NCBI GenBank assembly: GCA_022376515.1
Contig: WTXI01000237.1
Coordinates: forward strand, 1 to 56,384
Length of the DNA stretch: 56,384 nt
Reading direction: 5' to 3'
Source of the DNA: Lactifluus volemus
Lineage: Eukaryota; Basidiomycota; Agaricomycetes; Russulales; Russulaceae
The translations under genes were made by a program, and so were the position numbers. The notes below the pieces were generated by a model. The model had not been told where the DNA came from and did not search any database. It was given only the letters and a program-made list of their open reading frames with translations. How positions within the stretch are numbered: position 1 is the first letter of the stretch; each line of letters starts with the position of its first letter. This document shows positions 42,301 to 49,879 of the stretch, piece by piece.

Positions 42301-43477
42301 CGCTTCGGATACTGAGAGTGAAAGTAGTGCCAGTGAACATGTAGATCTTGATGAGAATCTGATGCTGTACTGAGGGCAATTACTTTAATTATACACTTTT
42401 ACTCCCATCATGAGCGTGTGAAAGTGAGATAACGTGTGCGTAAAAGGCTTTAAGATTTCTGATAAGATTATCACAGCAACGATTCGTTCATCACGTCAAG
42501 AGATTGTTATCCCAACTTATGGATAACAATACCTTGACGTGAAAATCTTATCATCATAAGATCTAGTTATACAGACAATACCTTGATATCCCAAGTTATT
42601 ATCAAGTTAATACAATCTTATCACTATCAGGGATTGTTATCCCAACTTATGGATAACAATACCTTGACGTGATAATCTTATCATCATAAGATCTAGTTAT
42701 ACAGACAATACCTTGATATCCCAAGTTATTATCAAGTTAATACAATCTTATCACTATCAGGGATTGTTATCCCAACTTATGGATAACAATACCTTGACGT
42801 GATAATCTTATCATCATAAGATCTAGTTATACAGACAATACCTTGATATCCCAAGTTATTATCAAGTTAATACAATCTTATCACTATCAGGGATTGTTAT
42901 CCCAACTTGTTATCGACAATACCTGGTCCGAATAATCATATCATCATAAGATCTAGATGTAAAAGTTAGATACAACAATACCTTGACATCCCAAGTTATC
43001 ATCAGGTCAATACAATCTTATCACTATCAGGGATTGTCATCCCAAGTTATCACCAGGTCAATACAATCTTATCGTTATCAGGGATTGTTATTCCAAATTA
43101 TTATTGACAATACCAGGTTGAAATAATTTTATTATAAAAATATATCACAAGGTATGACAAGGGATTGTAATAACTTGTCAAATAAGATTAAATGATAACC
43201 CCAAAATGGCGAGGGTTACCATTGTCAAACCTTTTTTCAGAAGTTTCCGTGATGTGATCTCTGCTACCAGGGGATCTATCCAACGGCTATCGTTGTCGTC
43301 ATCACGATGCGACTGAGCGCCGCAGACATTTTATCTCGTCCTGGCGGCGAGTCCTGCCCCTATTCGACACCTATAGTGTTCATGCCCCGGACTCCAACTT
43401 CGCCAATTTCTGAAGCTGGCTCGAACGACTCGGATACTGAAAATGGGAGGAAGACGACGTCCAGGCAGGACCTGTGA
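27363..43477 (+). CDS. Multi-pass membrane protein, array copy 5, with a 14.7 kb transposon in intron 7
   Basis: Exons: 27363-27498, 27555-27597, 27666-27827, 27917-28008, 28067-28220, 28286-28397, 28456-28530 and 43271-43477. They sum to 981 bases (326 residues) in perfect phase. The last intron runs from 28531 (GTAAAC) to 43270 (CTACCAG) and holds a whole Plavaka element. Without the element and its 2-base duplication the intron would be 54 bases, the same as in copy 3. The coding capacity is therefore intact, but transcription through a 14.7 kb insert with its own genes makes correct splicing doubtful. Protein features are as in copy 3, with helix 5 reading TNLWATSFMFIRAW. Confidence 0.8.
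28571..28587 (+). repeat. Left terminal inverted repeat of the Plavaka element
   Basis: CATCGCGAAAACTTCTC matches the complement of the right end (43238-43254) at 14 of 17 positions, and the following AAA also matches. Confidence 0.85.
28588..29270. repeat. Left subterminal repeats (CTAGGGATTGT type)
   Basis: The word CTAGGGATT followed by GT, GC or TT recurs about a dozen times, alternating with GATTATCTAGG and TCGGTCCATTCTTAGATCAT. There is no coding frame of note. Dense short subterminal repeats like these are where CACTA-type transposases bind. Confidence 0.8.
29295..31238 (-). CDS. DUF6698-type protein carried by the Plavaka element
   Basis: A spliced minus-strand gene starting MSSQTSSSDIVSRQGTRR at 31238. 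The exons I can read join in frame across GT..AG introns: 31238-31141; NDGWNAYRKFARWTTRSYYP; RRKEEALEIFDRLVEKVP; the stretch 30711-30494; TRAKLRDGTITV to 30310; TFRHLFIGPQSA; ARWNLSNVDDW; IAFNGIAERVPDK; and two Ser/Asp/Pro exons. The end is PPKRPRRKGKK and a TGA at 29297-29295, so the tail looks like a nuclear localisation signal. The block SFLYEDPTQYRGILDEGF...TFRHLFIGPQSA fits DUF6698, a domain of unknown function found in Agaricomycetes. It is the leftmost gene of the element, convergent to nothing inside it. Confidence 0.75.
31652..33032 (-). CDS. REB1/TTF1-like Myb DNA-binding protein carried by the Plavaka element
   Basis: The start at 33032 reads MSPHKDLAATDSVTESDSV and continues as an acidic tract of repeated TETDSV/TEED units. 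After an intron comes GKFTKGETELVQNAIREYQK, the Myb-related N-terminal repeat of REB1/TTF1-type factors. Later exons give RAVPQRSVRSIFQHVR, then the SANT/Myb block EWTVEDDAKLAELIKDHGRDW with QCKNRYEKCV, then HTRTANQCRDKWYMLSRSL and RRWSYADTRILVDK, ending in LQHRWRQLKKP and a TAA at 31654-31652. In fungi and animals this family binds rDNA terminators and roadblocks polymerases in the nucleus. Here it may bind element DNA (inference). The first intron is about 80 bases. Confidence 0.78.
33191..33198 (+). promoter_or_regulatory. TATA-containing module, copy 1
   Basis: TATAAATA follows GGTGGTGGTTGCGAAAAGAG...GCGCGAGTCGG, the same block found in both arms of the foldback at 34.4-35.0 kb. It faces right, into 33.2-33.4 kb, where no gene starts on that strand. 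Confidence 0.5.
33439..34125 (-). CDS. His/Cys-rich repeat protein of the Plavaka element, unknown function
   Basis: A 228-residue frame on the minus strand between the REB1-like gene and the central foldback. Residues 1-110 are Pro/Ser-rich and contain two related GVQTES/GTQTDP blocks. From about residue 115 a repeat of roughly 13-18 residues recurs five or six times: SPYIAHHAPHASCMT, HAPYIPHASCAT and so on, with regularly spaced His and Cys that could bind metal. The last 45 residues look like an amphipathic helix (AQMIQEAREDGYREAMEHV). It has no membrane segment and no family I recognise. A genuine gene is supported by the even length, clean stop and strong compositional design; it could also be an exon of a larger transcript. 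Confidence 0.5.
   Translation of the reverse strand: MPATRFPLRKARINPMLPPPDPLIVSSGFIGGMKPSPLPPQRPPPLPSEVIEIEESQPESSRRQDLAAFPMPIPLRHEGQGVQTESPGHSPSRKGQGTQTDPQPCKLPSPHFRHSMPCVSCANHSPYIAHHAPHASCMTHAPYIPHASCATYSPYIAHHIPHASCMTHAPYVAHASCSTSQASFADTMKEIVIYGRSLAQMIQEAREDGYREAMEHVAKKMDDEFNWE
34143..34225. repeat. GTGAATATATGC direct repeats
   Basis: Four copies of GTGAATATATGC (with T/G changes around it) occur within about 80 bases directly upstream of the 34125 start. They could be a regulatory array of the leftward gene or simple sequence. Confidence 0.6.
34413..34976. repeat. Foldback with two ~190-base arms, each carrying a TATA box
   Basis: 34413-34603 and 34782-34976 are near-perfect inverted copies (CGATATCTACTATACC...AGTTACAGTCTATCTC...GGTATAAATACAGCC). 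The 178-base centre holds GGCGGACCGG and CCGGTCCGTC palindromes. TATAAATA is at 34574-34581 on the plus strand and at 34810-34803 on the minus strand, both pointing into the centre. It sits between the leftward and rightward gene sets of the Plavaka element. It may be the element's control region or a nested foldback MITE. Confidence 0.8.
35058..35345 (+). repeat. Tandem duplications upstream of the Spt5-like gene
   Basis: TCGGACGCTTCAGTGCCGCG occurs at about 35059 and 35112. A second, roughly 123-base period covers ACCTAATAGAAGGCG...GATGCGAGTGGAGCTGACC at about 35148 and 35271. No clear coding frame crosses both. It is probably leader or promoter sequence. Confidence 0.55.
35426..38100 (+). 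CDS. Spt5-like NGN/KOW transcription elongation factor homologue carried by the Plavaka element
   Basis: Secure exons: 35595-35670 (LLDLEAVVADDDEDEEEG), 35706-35947 (ending DPHIWAVRVK) and 35992 to about 36947. The order is that of Spt5: acidic N-terminus, the DPHIWAVRV entry to the NGN domain, the NGN core (RDGIPGYIFLEGGY), then KOW modules (EGEWVRVKYGLYRDDVGFV, RQRVKVESGEQQGLVGFI, GQRVMITRGPFKSYYGLV) and a C-terminal KOW-like unit (GGEVVVINSHCQLFGNSGTI) ending at 38098. Cellular Spt5 rides on RNA polymerase II with Spt4. There is no CTR-type hexapeptide tail, and the total is about 750 residues, shorter than cellular Spt5. The start (35426 or an upstream ATG) and the junctions near 36950 and 37470-37680 are unresolved. 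Confidence 0.8.
38351..42373 (+). CDS. Plavaka-type transposase
   Basis: This is the transposase expected to cut and join the element ends. The N-terminal CPGCSRTFRNMKGLSLHRPRC is a C2H2-like zinc finger (38351-38560). The core exon 38736-39690 contains the family hallmark MMLWSDSTHLASFGTASLWP and YLGNGSKYQRAKPTSLAAHHVAYIPS. Next come MGQCPCPHCLVEKDQ (40046 on), VPDLMHEFELGVWKSIFTH and a long basic/acidic C-terminus ending in a poly-acidic tail (EEDSHASDTESESSASEH) at 42373. Introns are short GT..AG (for example near 39693-39744, 39972-40020, 40270-40319 and 42077-42129). The frame stays open across all exons I joined, so the enzyme may be functional. Acidic residues of the DDE core cannot be assigned safely by eye. 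Confidence 0.85.
42440..43234. repeat. Right subterminal repeats, including a 130-base tandem repeat
   Basis: CCCAACTTATGGATAACAAT begins at 42511, 42641 and 42771, and a variant follows at 42901: a 130-base period repeated more than three times with near identity. Smaller units (CAGGGATTGTTATCCC, ATCTTATCATCATAAGATC, CCAAGTTATTATCAAGTT) fill the rest. AGGGATTGT is also the core word of the left subterminal repeats. Confidence 0.9.
43238..43254 (-). repeat. Right terminal inverted repeat of the Plavaka element
   Basis: Read from 43254 on the minus strand: CATCACGGAAACTTCTG. Flanked outside by TGATC, which restores the intron sequence. Confidence 0.85.
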
Positions 43478-43856
43478 CATAATCAAGTTCCTTTTTCACT
43501 GTACTTTACTGACAGCATACGTGTATGCAGTTATCCATATCTCATACGAACGCGATTTCGAATGACGAATGCTACATTCATGACATATATTTCCCTAGAT
43601 CTACGACTACGGACGATGGTCATATATTCCCTAGGCATAGCATTGCTTATATCAGTTAGGTGTTACATCCTTCCAAGGTCCCCGCAACAACATGCTTCGC
43701 GACATGTTCGAGTACTTTTTTTCCCAAACGCCTCAGGGACCGATTTGTCGCAAGTGGGCACGTGTTGTAAACACGACACGACAACGACTTTTGGGGCCTT
43801 CGAAAATAAAAAGTCCCACCCTGGAAGTTGGCAGTGCAGACCGCCACCTTGTTTGC
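43478..43856. other. 3' flank of membrane-protein copy 5
   Basis: This is the same downstream spacer as after copies 1-4 (TTACATCCTTCCAAGGTCCC, then CTGGAAGTTGGCAGTGCAGACC). It ends at GTTTGC, where an LTR element is inserted. Confidence 0.8.
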
Positions 43857-44286
43857 TGTTGGAATATGAGCCCGGAGGCAAAAGCCTTATATTTTAATGT
43901 ACAGAAGGTACAACTTTTATATCCCCCCAAGGGGGGGATTGGACATGTATATATGTGTATGTACATGTATAAAGCATTCAAGAGGCTTCGAGAAAGCACT
44001 CTAAGTAGCAAATAGTAACAAGCCTTATATTTTAATGTACAGAAGGTACAACTTTTATATCCCCCCAAGGGGGGGATTGGACATGTATATATGTGTATGT
44101 ACATGTATAAAGCATTCAAGAGGCTTCGAGAAAGCACTCTAAGTAGCAAATAGTAACCTAAAAGGGGCCATGAGGGCACCCATGAGTAGTAAAAGAATGT
44201 ACTATAAAGTGCTATATTAAGTGTCCAAATCCGGAGTCATTTACCTCGGCCGAAAAGTCTGTCTCGCTCGGAGTTGATTTCCAACA
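43857..44286 (-). repeat. 3' LTR of family A with an internal 138-base duplication
   Basis: The 430-base LTR equals the 292-base family LTR plus 138. The segment 43882-44019 is repeated immediately as 44020-44157. Confidence 0.92.
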
Positions 44287-44379
44287 CGCTCCCTCAACCC
44301 GCGTGACGGAATTTGGTCGTGTGCAGGTGCTGGTCGCATCTCTGCGACTGTTGGTACGAGTGGGTGACGGAGACAGGAT

Positions 44380-45330
44380 GACGGGCTCAAGCTCCGAGTC
44401 AGGAAGCGAGCAGCATGAGGCTCGAGCTCTGTGAGCGAGCGGCGTCGGGCTCAAGCTCTGTGAGCGAGTGTCGTGGGATCTGAGCAAGAGGCGTCGGGCT
44501 CGAGCTGTGTGAGCGAGCGTTGTGGGATCCGAGCGAGCGGCGCGAGGCTTGAGCTCTTGTGGAGCGAGCAGTAAGACTTGAGCTCGTGTGGAGCGAGCAG
44601 TGAGACTCGAGCTCCATAAGTGAGCGTTTGTCGGAACGGTTTCGGGTAATGGAGCAGACGAATCACGTCAGGAGGGGATTGCGAACGAGCTGGTGTGTTC
44701 GCAGCCGAGGTCAGAGGGGATCACGCATGAGCGGAGGCGGCAGCGGAGCCATGAAGAGAACCGTGGACGGAGCCAGCAGGGCCGGCGACAGCGTTGTCGT
44801 CGTCTGCGTTCTGGTCGACGTCCAGAGGTTGTTGTGCCGTGGCCCGTGGTGTATGAGTGCGAACGTGGGCGTAGCGAGAGGCTTTGAAGGCTGGTTTGTG
44901 TTAGCGAGCAGCTGGGGGCTCGAGCTGTGTTGAGTGAGCGGCTCGACGTCGGCGTTGGCCATTTGCGCTGATGTCGTCAGAGGCTCGGAACCAGTCGATT
45001 CGGAAGCAGTCGTTGGCGTTGTCTGAGCTGGCGTGTGGCCGATGCGTTAACGTTGCCGGAGTCGACTGTAGGTGCCGTTGGCGTTGAGTGCGATTGCGCC
45101 CAAAGTCGTGCCGTGTTTGCGTTAGCGAGCAGCATCAGGCTCAAGCTGTCGTGAGTGAGCGGCGTCGAGCTCGAGCTGTGTGAGCGAGCGTTGCAGGATC
45201 GGAGCGAGCGGCGCGAGGCTCGAGCTCTTGCGGAGCGAGCAGCGTAAGGCTCAAGCTCTGAAAGCGAGCACGGTGAAGCTCCAGCTCCATAAGCGAGTGC
45301 TGTGAGGCTTGAACTTTGTACAGCGAGCGT
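44380..45330. repeat. GAGCGAGCG-type repeats in the interior of the non-autonomous element
   Basis: Units such as GTGAGCGAGCGNCGTCGGG and CTCGAGCTCTGTGAGCGAG recur in two blocks (about 44390-44640 and 45120-45330) that are partly collinear copies of each other. Frames through them are low-complexity (Ser/Arg/Ala) and are not called. 44640-45110 and 45330-46300 have no recognisable coding content. Confidence 0.7.
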
Positions 45331-46307
45331 CGAACGAGCATGACTGGAAGGGTTTGGTGGTGGTTATCAGGAGTGAAATACCAGTGCCATGCACTGCGAT
45401 GGGCATAATGGAACACTTGAATGGCGTCGGAATGGTTGGCCTGTGGAAAGGTCGTCTACCTGACGTTGCGGTCGTAAGTGTCGAGCCCTCTGAGGACGGC
45501 AGGGTGGTCCCGCGATAGTGGTTGCCAGTAGTCGCCTCGAGCTTGGCCGTGAATAGCATCGGTGGCGGTATCGCATCGTGCGCAAGAGGGGGAACTGGTC
45601 GTGTTGCAGGCTGATCGGTGCTGTCGCTGCCGTTGGCGCTGACGTCGTCGCCGTGGCCGTTGGCGTTGAGCCCGAGTGTACTTCCCATAAGGCGCATCGC
45701 TGTTGCGTGCCGATTTTGCTGTGCTGACAAGATCTGTTGTTGGACCAGGCGGGGCCTTTTTGACTCTGATGGCATCCAGGCCATAGATGAAGAAGAGAAG
45801 GTAAAAGAGATCGAGTGGCGCTGCCACATGAAGAAGACGCTCCCATCTTGTTTGAAAGGTGGCGTGTCAAGGCGGGGATGTGAGTCAGTGTCACGATTTC
45901 CGGGAGGGTCACAGTGCCAAGTGATGCTGACGGTGCAGACTGTGTTGATGGCGCGGACTGTGCAAGCTGGTGCAGGGAGTGTGTGGCCGATGCTGACAGT
46001 GCAAGCTGAGCAGATGACGTGGTCGTATGAACTGTGCTGACGATGCGACTATGCAGCTGGGCAGGGAGTGTAGTGCTGACAGTGTAGAACGATGCAAACG
46101 TCATTGGCGATGCGAGAGGTGGCGATGTGGCCGCTGGGGGCCTACCAGAGTGACCGGAGAGAGAGAGCGTCACGGCTCTAGAGATAGAGGTGGTGGCGTT
46201 GTGCCGAGACATGGACCACATGACAGAAAAAGATGAAAGAGGAACAAGAAAAGGATAAGGAGCGTAAGGTGCTTAGACAACTGGGCCGGAGCCCAGGTCT
46301 CATAATC

Positions 46308-46600
46308 TGTTGGAATATGAGCCCGGAGGCAAAAGCCTTATATTTTAATGTACAGAAGGTACAACTTTTATATCCCCCCAAGGGGGGGGATTGGACATGT
46401 ATATATGTGTATGTACATGTATAAAGCATTCAAGAGGCTTCGAGAAAGCACTCTAAGTAGCAAATAGTAACCTAAAAGGGGCCATGAGGGCACCCATGAG
46501 TAGTAAAAGAATGTACTATAAAGTGCTATATTAAGTGTCCAAATCCGGAGTCATTTACCTCGGCCGAAAAGTCTGTCTCGCTCGGAGTTGATTTCCAACA
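46308..46600 (-). repeat. 5' LTR of family A (single-unit form)
   Basis: 293 bases, TGTTGGAATATGAGCCC...GATTTCCAACA, very close to the other LTR outside the duplication. The GATATAAAAG TATA is on the minus strand near 46373, a short distance before the end of the LTR in that orientation. Confidence 0.92.
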
Positions 46601-46768
46601 TTTGCTCATTTTTCAGCTCCTTAACCTCTTACCACCACCATCCCTAGTCAGAACCCGCCTGGTATCTCGCGACCTGACTCTGTTTTCCTCAACGTTCTAC
46701 TACCTGACTCTGCTATCATCGTCCCTGTTTGTTTTTGTCGACATCTCCCCTCTTTTCCTCCTCCTCCA

Positions 46769-49560
46769 ATGGACCCCGTTGTCCCACCTCCTTCTTCTGG
46801 GGAACCCCCCGCTCTCCCCATCCCTTACACCCCTCTACACCCTTCCCTGCCTGTCCCTGTCCCTCCCGGCCTCAAGGATGTGCACTTCATCACCGGAGCT
46901 CCTTCCCTTCCCGCCTTCACCATAGACCTCCTCCCTACCCCTCCCTCCTCCTTTTTCGATGTGACCGTCAATGGCAGTGTCACCAGGGCGGCTCTCGAAC
47001 GTCTTGGGGAGTTCTTCAGCCACGGCTTCACCACTCCTTCCTCTCCCCTGGATTCCGCTGTCCCCAGGGAGCTCTGGTTCCGGGTCGCGGCCAGTATCAT
47101 CCTTCAAATCCACGGGGGCATGCGTCGTTCTTGCATGACCCTCGACCCTGATAACCCGAGTGACACTCACCCCCTCCCCCACCCCTCCCCCGAATTGGAA
47201 TCCTCGGTGGTCGCTACCGCTGCCGGGATCCGTGCCATTGACTCTTTCTTTTCCACTTTCAGCACTGACCCTGCCCATTGGTCCCTGTGCATGCGTTGCC
47301 TCGAGAATTGTGAGACGGCCTCAGTGGAACAACGCTTCCAGGCTGCCCTCATGTCCTGTGGCCACGACGTACAGGTGGCTCATACGTCCGTTTTTAATGC
47401 CGCCCATCGCGATCTTTCCCAGCTGGCTGATCGCTGGATCACCGATCAACTCACGGAAATTAAGGCTGCCTTGATCCAGCATGTCCTCAATCTTCCCTCG
47501 GACACCTCCCATCCTGAACTCAACACTTGGGTCCGTGACATGGCCCTGCACATCTCAGAACGCGTAATCCCCTCTCTAGCAGAGGAAGAGCGCCGCACCA
47601 CCATTGCTGCCTTGACCCGTGAGTCCCTAGATGACGCACGGGCCCAAGTGATCGCCCTTCACAAGGACGAATTCGCCCGCCTACAGACACAAGCCTCCCG
47701 TGAACTCTCCGAAGAATACGAAGCCTACCGCGCCTCCCTTCGTCAGCAAATGGACGCCGACTTCCTCGCGTACAAACAACAACTCCGCATCGAGGCCCAG
47801 GAGGCCAAAGAAGCAGCCCGCATCGCTGCGGTCCAGGCGCTGCCCCCTCCTCCGAAATCTGCTGCCAAATCTTCCCGCAAGACCCATCGCGTCGACCCCC
47901 TCGCGCGCCCCCCATCTCGAGCCCAGTCTGCTCACCCCTCTCCCAATCGCACCCCCCAAGCGTCCCCAATCTGCCCCCCGGACGATCCTCCCGCTCTTTT
48001 CCTCCCGGGTCCAGGAATCCCTCCAGCATCCCCCGTCCAGACCTCAACCGCACAACCCATTCAACTCCCCACCTCAGCCCCTCTCCCCACAGACCCTCTT
48101 GCTCCTCTCCCTACATCCTCCGCTGTACCGGGCCTCTCGGAAATCATGGCTCACCTCTCGTCGCTCTCATCCAAGGTGAAGAACCTCGACTTCAGGGTGG
48201 AGGTGCTGGAAGGATACCCAGACATCGGCCCAGATTTCGAAATGGATTATGGCGAGCCCCCTTCCATGGCCATGCCCGGCCTTCCCCAACCCACCGGTTG
48301 GGACGACCCCTCTCCTCCCCCCGCTGCACGCATCGATGATCCCTCTTTCCCTCCTCTCCTCCCCGTTGCTCCCCCGTCGGCACCCCCCTCGACCCTACCA
48401 CCTATCTCAGTCCATAACCCGCCGCCGCCACCTCCGGACGACGCCCACTCACCCACTGGCCCGTGGACCGTCGCTGCCCATAACAGTCGAAAGAGGAAAG
48501 GCAAGCAGCCTGCCAACCCGCGATCTACCGCTCGCCAAGCGAGCCCTCCCATCCCGTCGTCTCAGTCCCCCCCCCTTCCTCTGTCCTCACTAAGGACGAA
48601 CTTCTCAAGATGTCTCGCCCCCAGCTCCTGGCCGCTTACCACGCCAAGTGGGGGAAAAAACTGACCAATGCAAACCTCACGGCCCCCGCCATTATCGATC
48701 TCTATCTTACCAAACCTGCTACGCAGAAACCACAGTCCTCCAAGATCCCCTCTCCTTCCCTCACCACCGACTATTTGCTTATCCGCACCTCCCCTGTCCT
48801 CCTACAGGAACCTGCAAGGGGAGACCAAGGGACTATCACCCGAGACCTCCAGAAAGCTATCCGGCAGTCCACGGTGCCTTCCGACGGTGTCTCCCTCCTG
48901 GCCGGGCGCTGGCAAGGCCCCAACTCACACAACTTCGTCCTCACCTTTGCTGGTTCGCCCCCCATGGAGGCAATCTTCCGCCTCCGTAAAGTTCTCACTG
49001 ACCCCTTCCCACCTTGCCTCCTCGCCCCACAGAAAGGCTCAGTCCGGGTCCTCCTCAACGGAGTCCCGACCATCCGTGACGAGAATGGCGACCTCCCCTC
49101 TGAACAAGACCTTCGCCGCGAACTGGAATCCAACCCCGTTTGCTCTGGCATCACCTTCCTTGCCGCCCCCCGGTGGCTCAAGAAGGACATCGACTTCTTC
49201 GCTCGCCATTCCTCCGTCCTACTCAGTCTCGTTGACCCTGACGGGAAAACTGTCCCCTCACTCATTCGCTCTCCCCCTGCTCTCTTCGGCCAGCAGACCA
49301 CTGCACAACGCTTCGAGGCCCGCCCACCCTCCAACAGTGTAACCGCTGCTGGGCTTTAGGCCATCAGGCCGTACGTTGCCGCGTCCCCGAAAATAAACTA
49401 TTTGCCCCCGCTGCGGTGGCCCACACTCTCTAGAACAACATGCCAACCTATGCCCCAACCTCCATTCACATAAAGACCGTCCACTTGTCACTGCGAGTCT
49501 ACCTGTCTCAATTGTGCCCGGACCAAGCGGAAGTCCGGTAAAGGCCCTTCACCAATTGGA
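46769..49560 (+). pseudogene. LINE ORF1 (gag-like), frameshifted at a C run
   Basis: This nucleic-acid-binding ORF1 protein would coat LINE RNA. The first 600 residues include a coiled-coil region (EEYEAYRASLRQQMDADF, about residue 315 on) and a Pro/Ser-rich linker. At the C run near 48569-48577 the frame changes: the logical continuation is PSSVLTKDELLKMSRPQLL in frame with 48610-49359. That part is RRM-like (LLAGRWQGPNSHNFVLTF, GSVRVLLNGVPT). A further shift leads to CNRCWALGHQAVRC, a CCHC knuckle, and a later Cys/His group up to about 49560. So this is one ORF1 of roughly 900 residues broken at least twice. Confidence 0.8.
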
Positions 49561-49879
49561 CACTCTGCCCTTGATGTCTCCTGCCCTCTCCGCGCTGCCT
49601 ACCGTCTCCCGACTCCCCCGAGGACGACAGAGCCCCACCCCGGCCCCACCCGTAGCCGCCCCATCACATGCCCGGCCAGAAACCGCACCAGTCTCTGCTA
49701 TCTCCAGGCCCCGCCCTATCCCGATCTTCCATGACGTAACCCGATTGACCCGTCCGGCTTCCCGGCCCATGTCCACATCCTTGCCTCTCGGCCAGACGGC
49801 CCCTCCCCCTCCGAACTTGCTTCTTTGTCGCCAGAGGAACAACGTTGGGTCAAATTCGAACGCGCGGCTGCCCGTCGAC

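Larger units (their letters stand above)
28571..43254 (+). mobile_element. Plavaka-type (EnSpm/CACTA-like) DNA transposon with accessory genes, 14,684 bp
   Basis: The ends are inverted repeats: CATCGCGAAAACTTCT at 28571, and on the opposite strand from 43254 CATCACGGAAACTTCT (17 of the first 20 positions match). Comparison with the uninterrupted intron of copies 1-4 (GGGACTGATCCCTGC) places the insertion after GGGACTG and shows the dinucleotide TG on both sides. Inside are subterminal repeat arrays at both ends, a Plavaka-type transposase, a Spt5-like gene, a REB1/TTF1-like Myb gene, a DUF6698 gene, a His/Cys-repeat ORF and a central foldback. Genes diverge from the centre. Naming as Plavaka rests on the transposase. 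Confidence 0.88.
43857..46600 (-). mobile_element. Non-autonomous LTR retrotransposon (family A), 2,744 bp
   Basis: LTRs at both ends (43857-44286 and 46308-46600) and TTTGC at 43852-43856 and 46601-46605 define a complete insertion with a 5-base duplication. Orientation is minus: after the right-hand LTR the minus strand reads GATTATGAGACCTGGGC, resembling a copia-type primer binding site to an initiator-Met tRNA half. The purine-rich GAGGGAGCG directly precedes the other LTR. The 2 kb interior has no gag, protease, RT or integrase, so the element depends on enzymes from elsewhere (TRIM/LARD-like). Confidence 0.9.

Noticed and set aside
42511..43030. Regular repeats that could suggest a CRISPR array
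   Set aside because: The 130-base tandem unit has no short repeat/unique spacer alternation, and the setting is the subterminal region of a fungal transposon.
45251..46221. Open frames of 192 and 284 codons in the non-autonomous LTR element
   Set aside because: Low-complexity Ser/Thr/Ala/His products, overlapping each other in different frames, with no retroelement motif.
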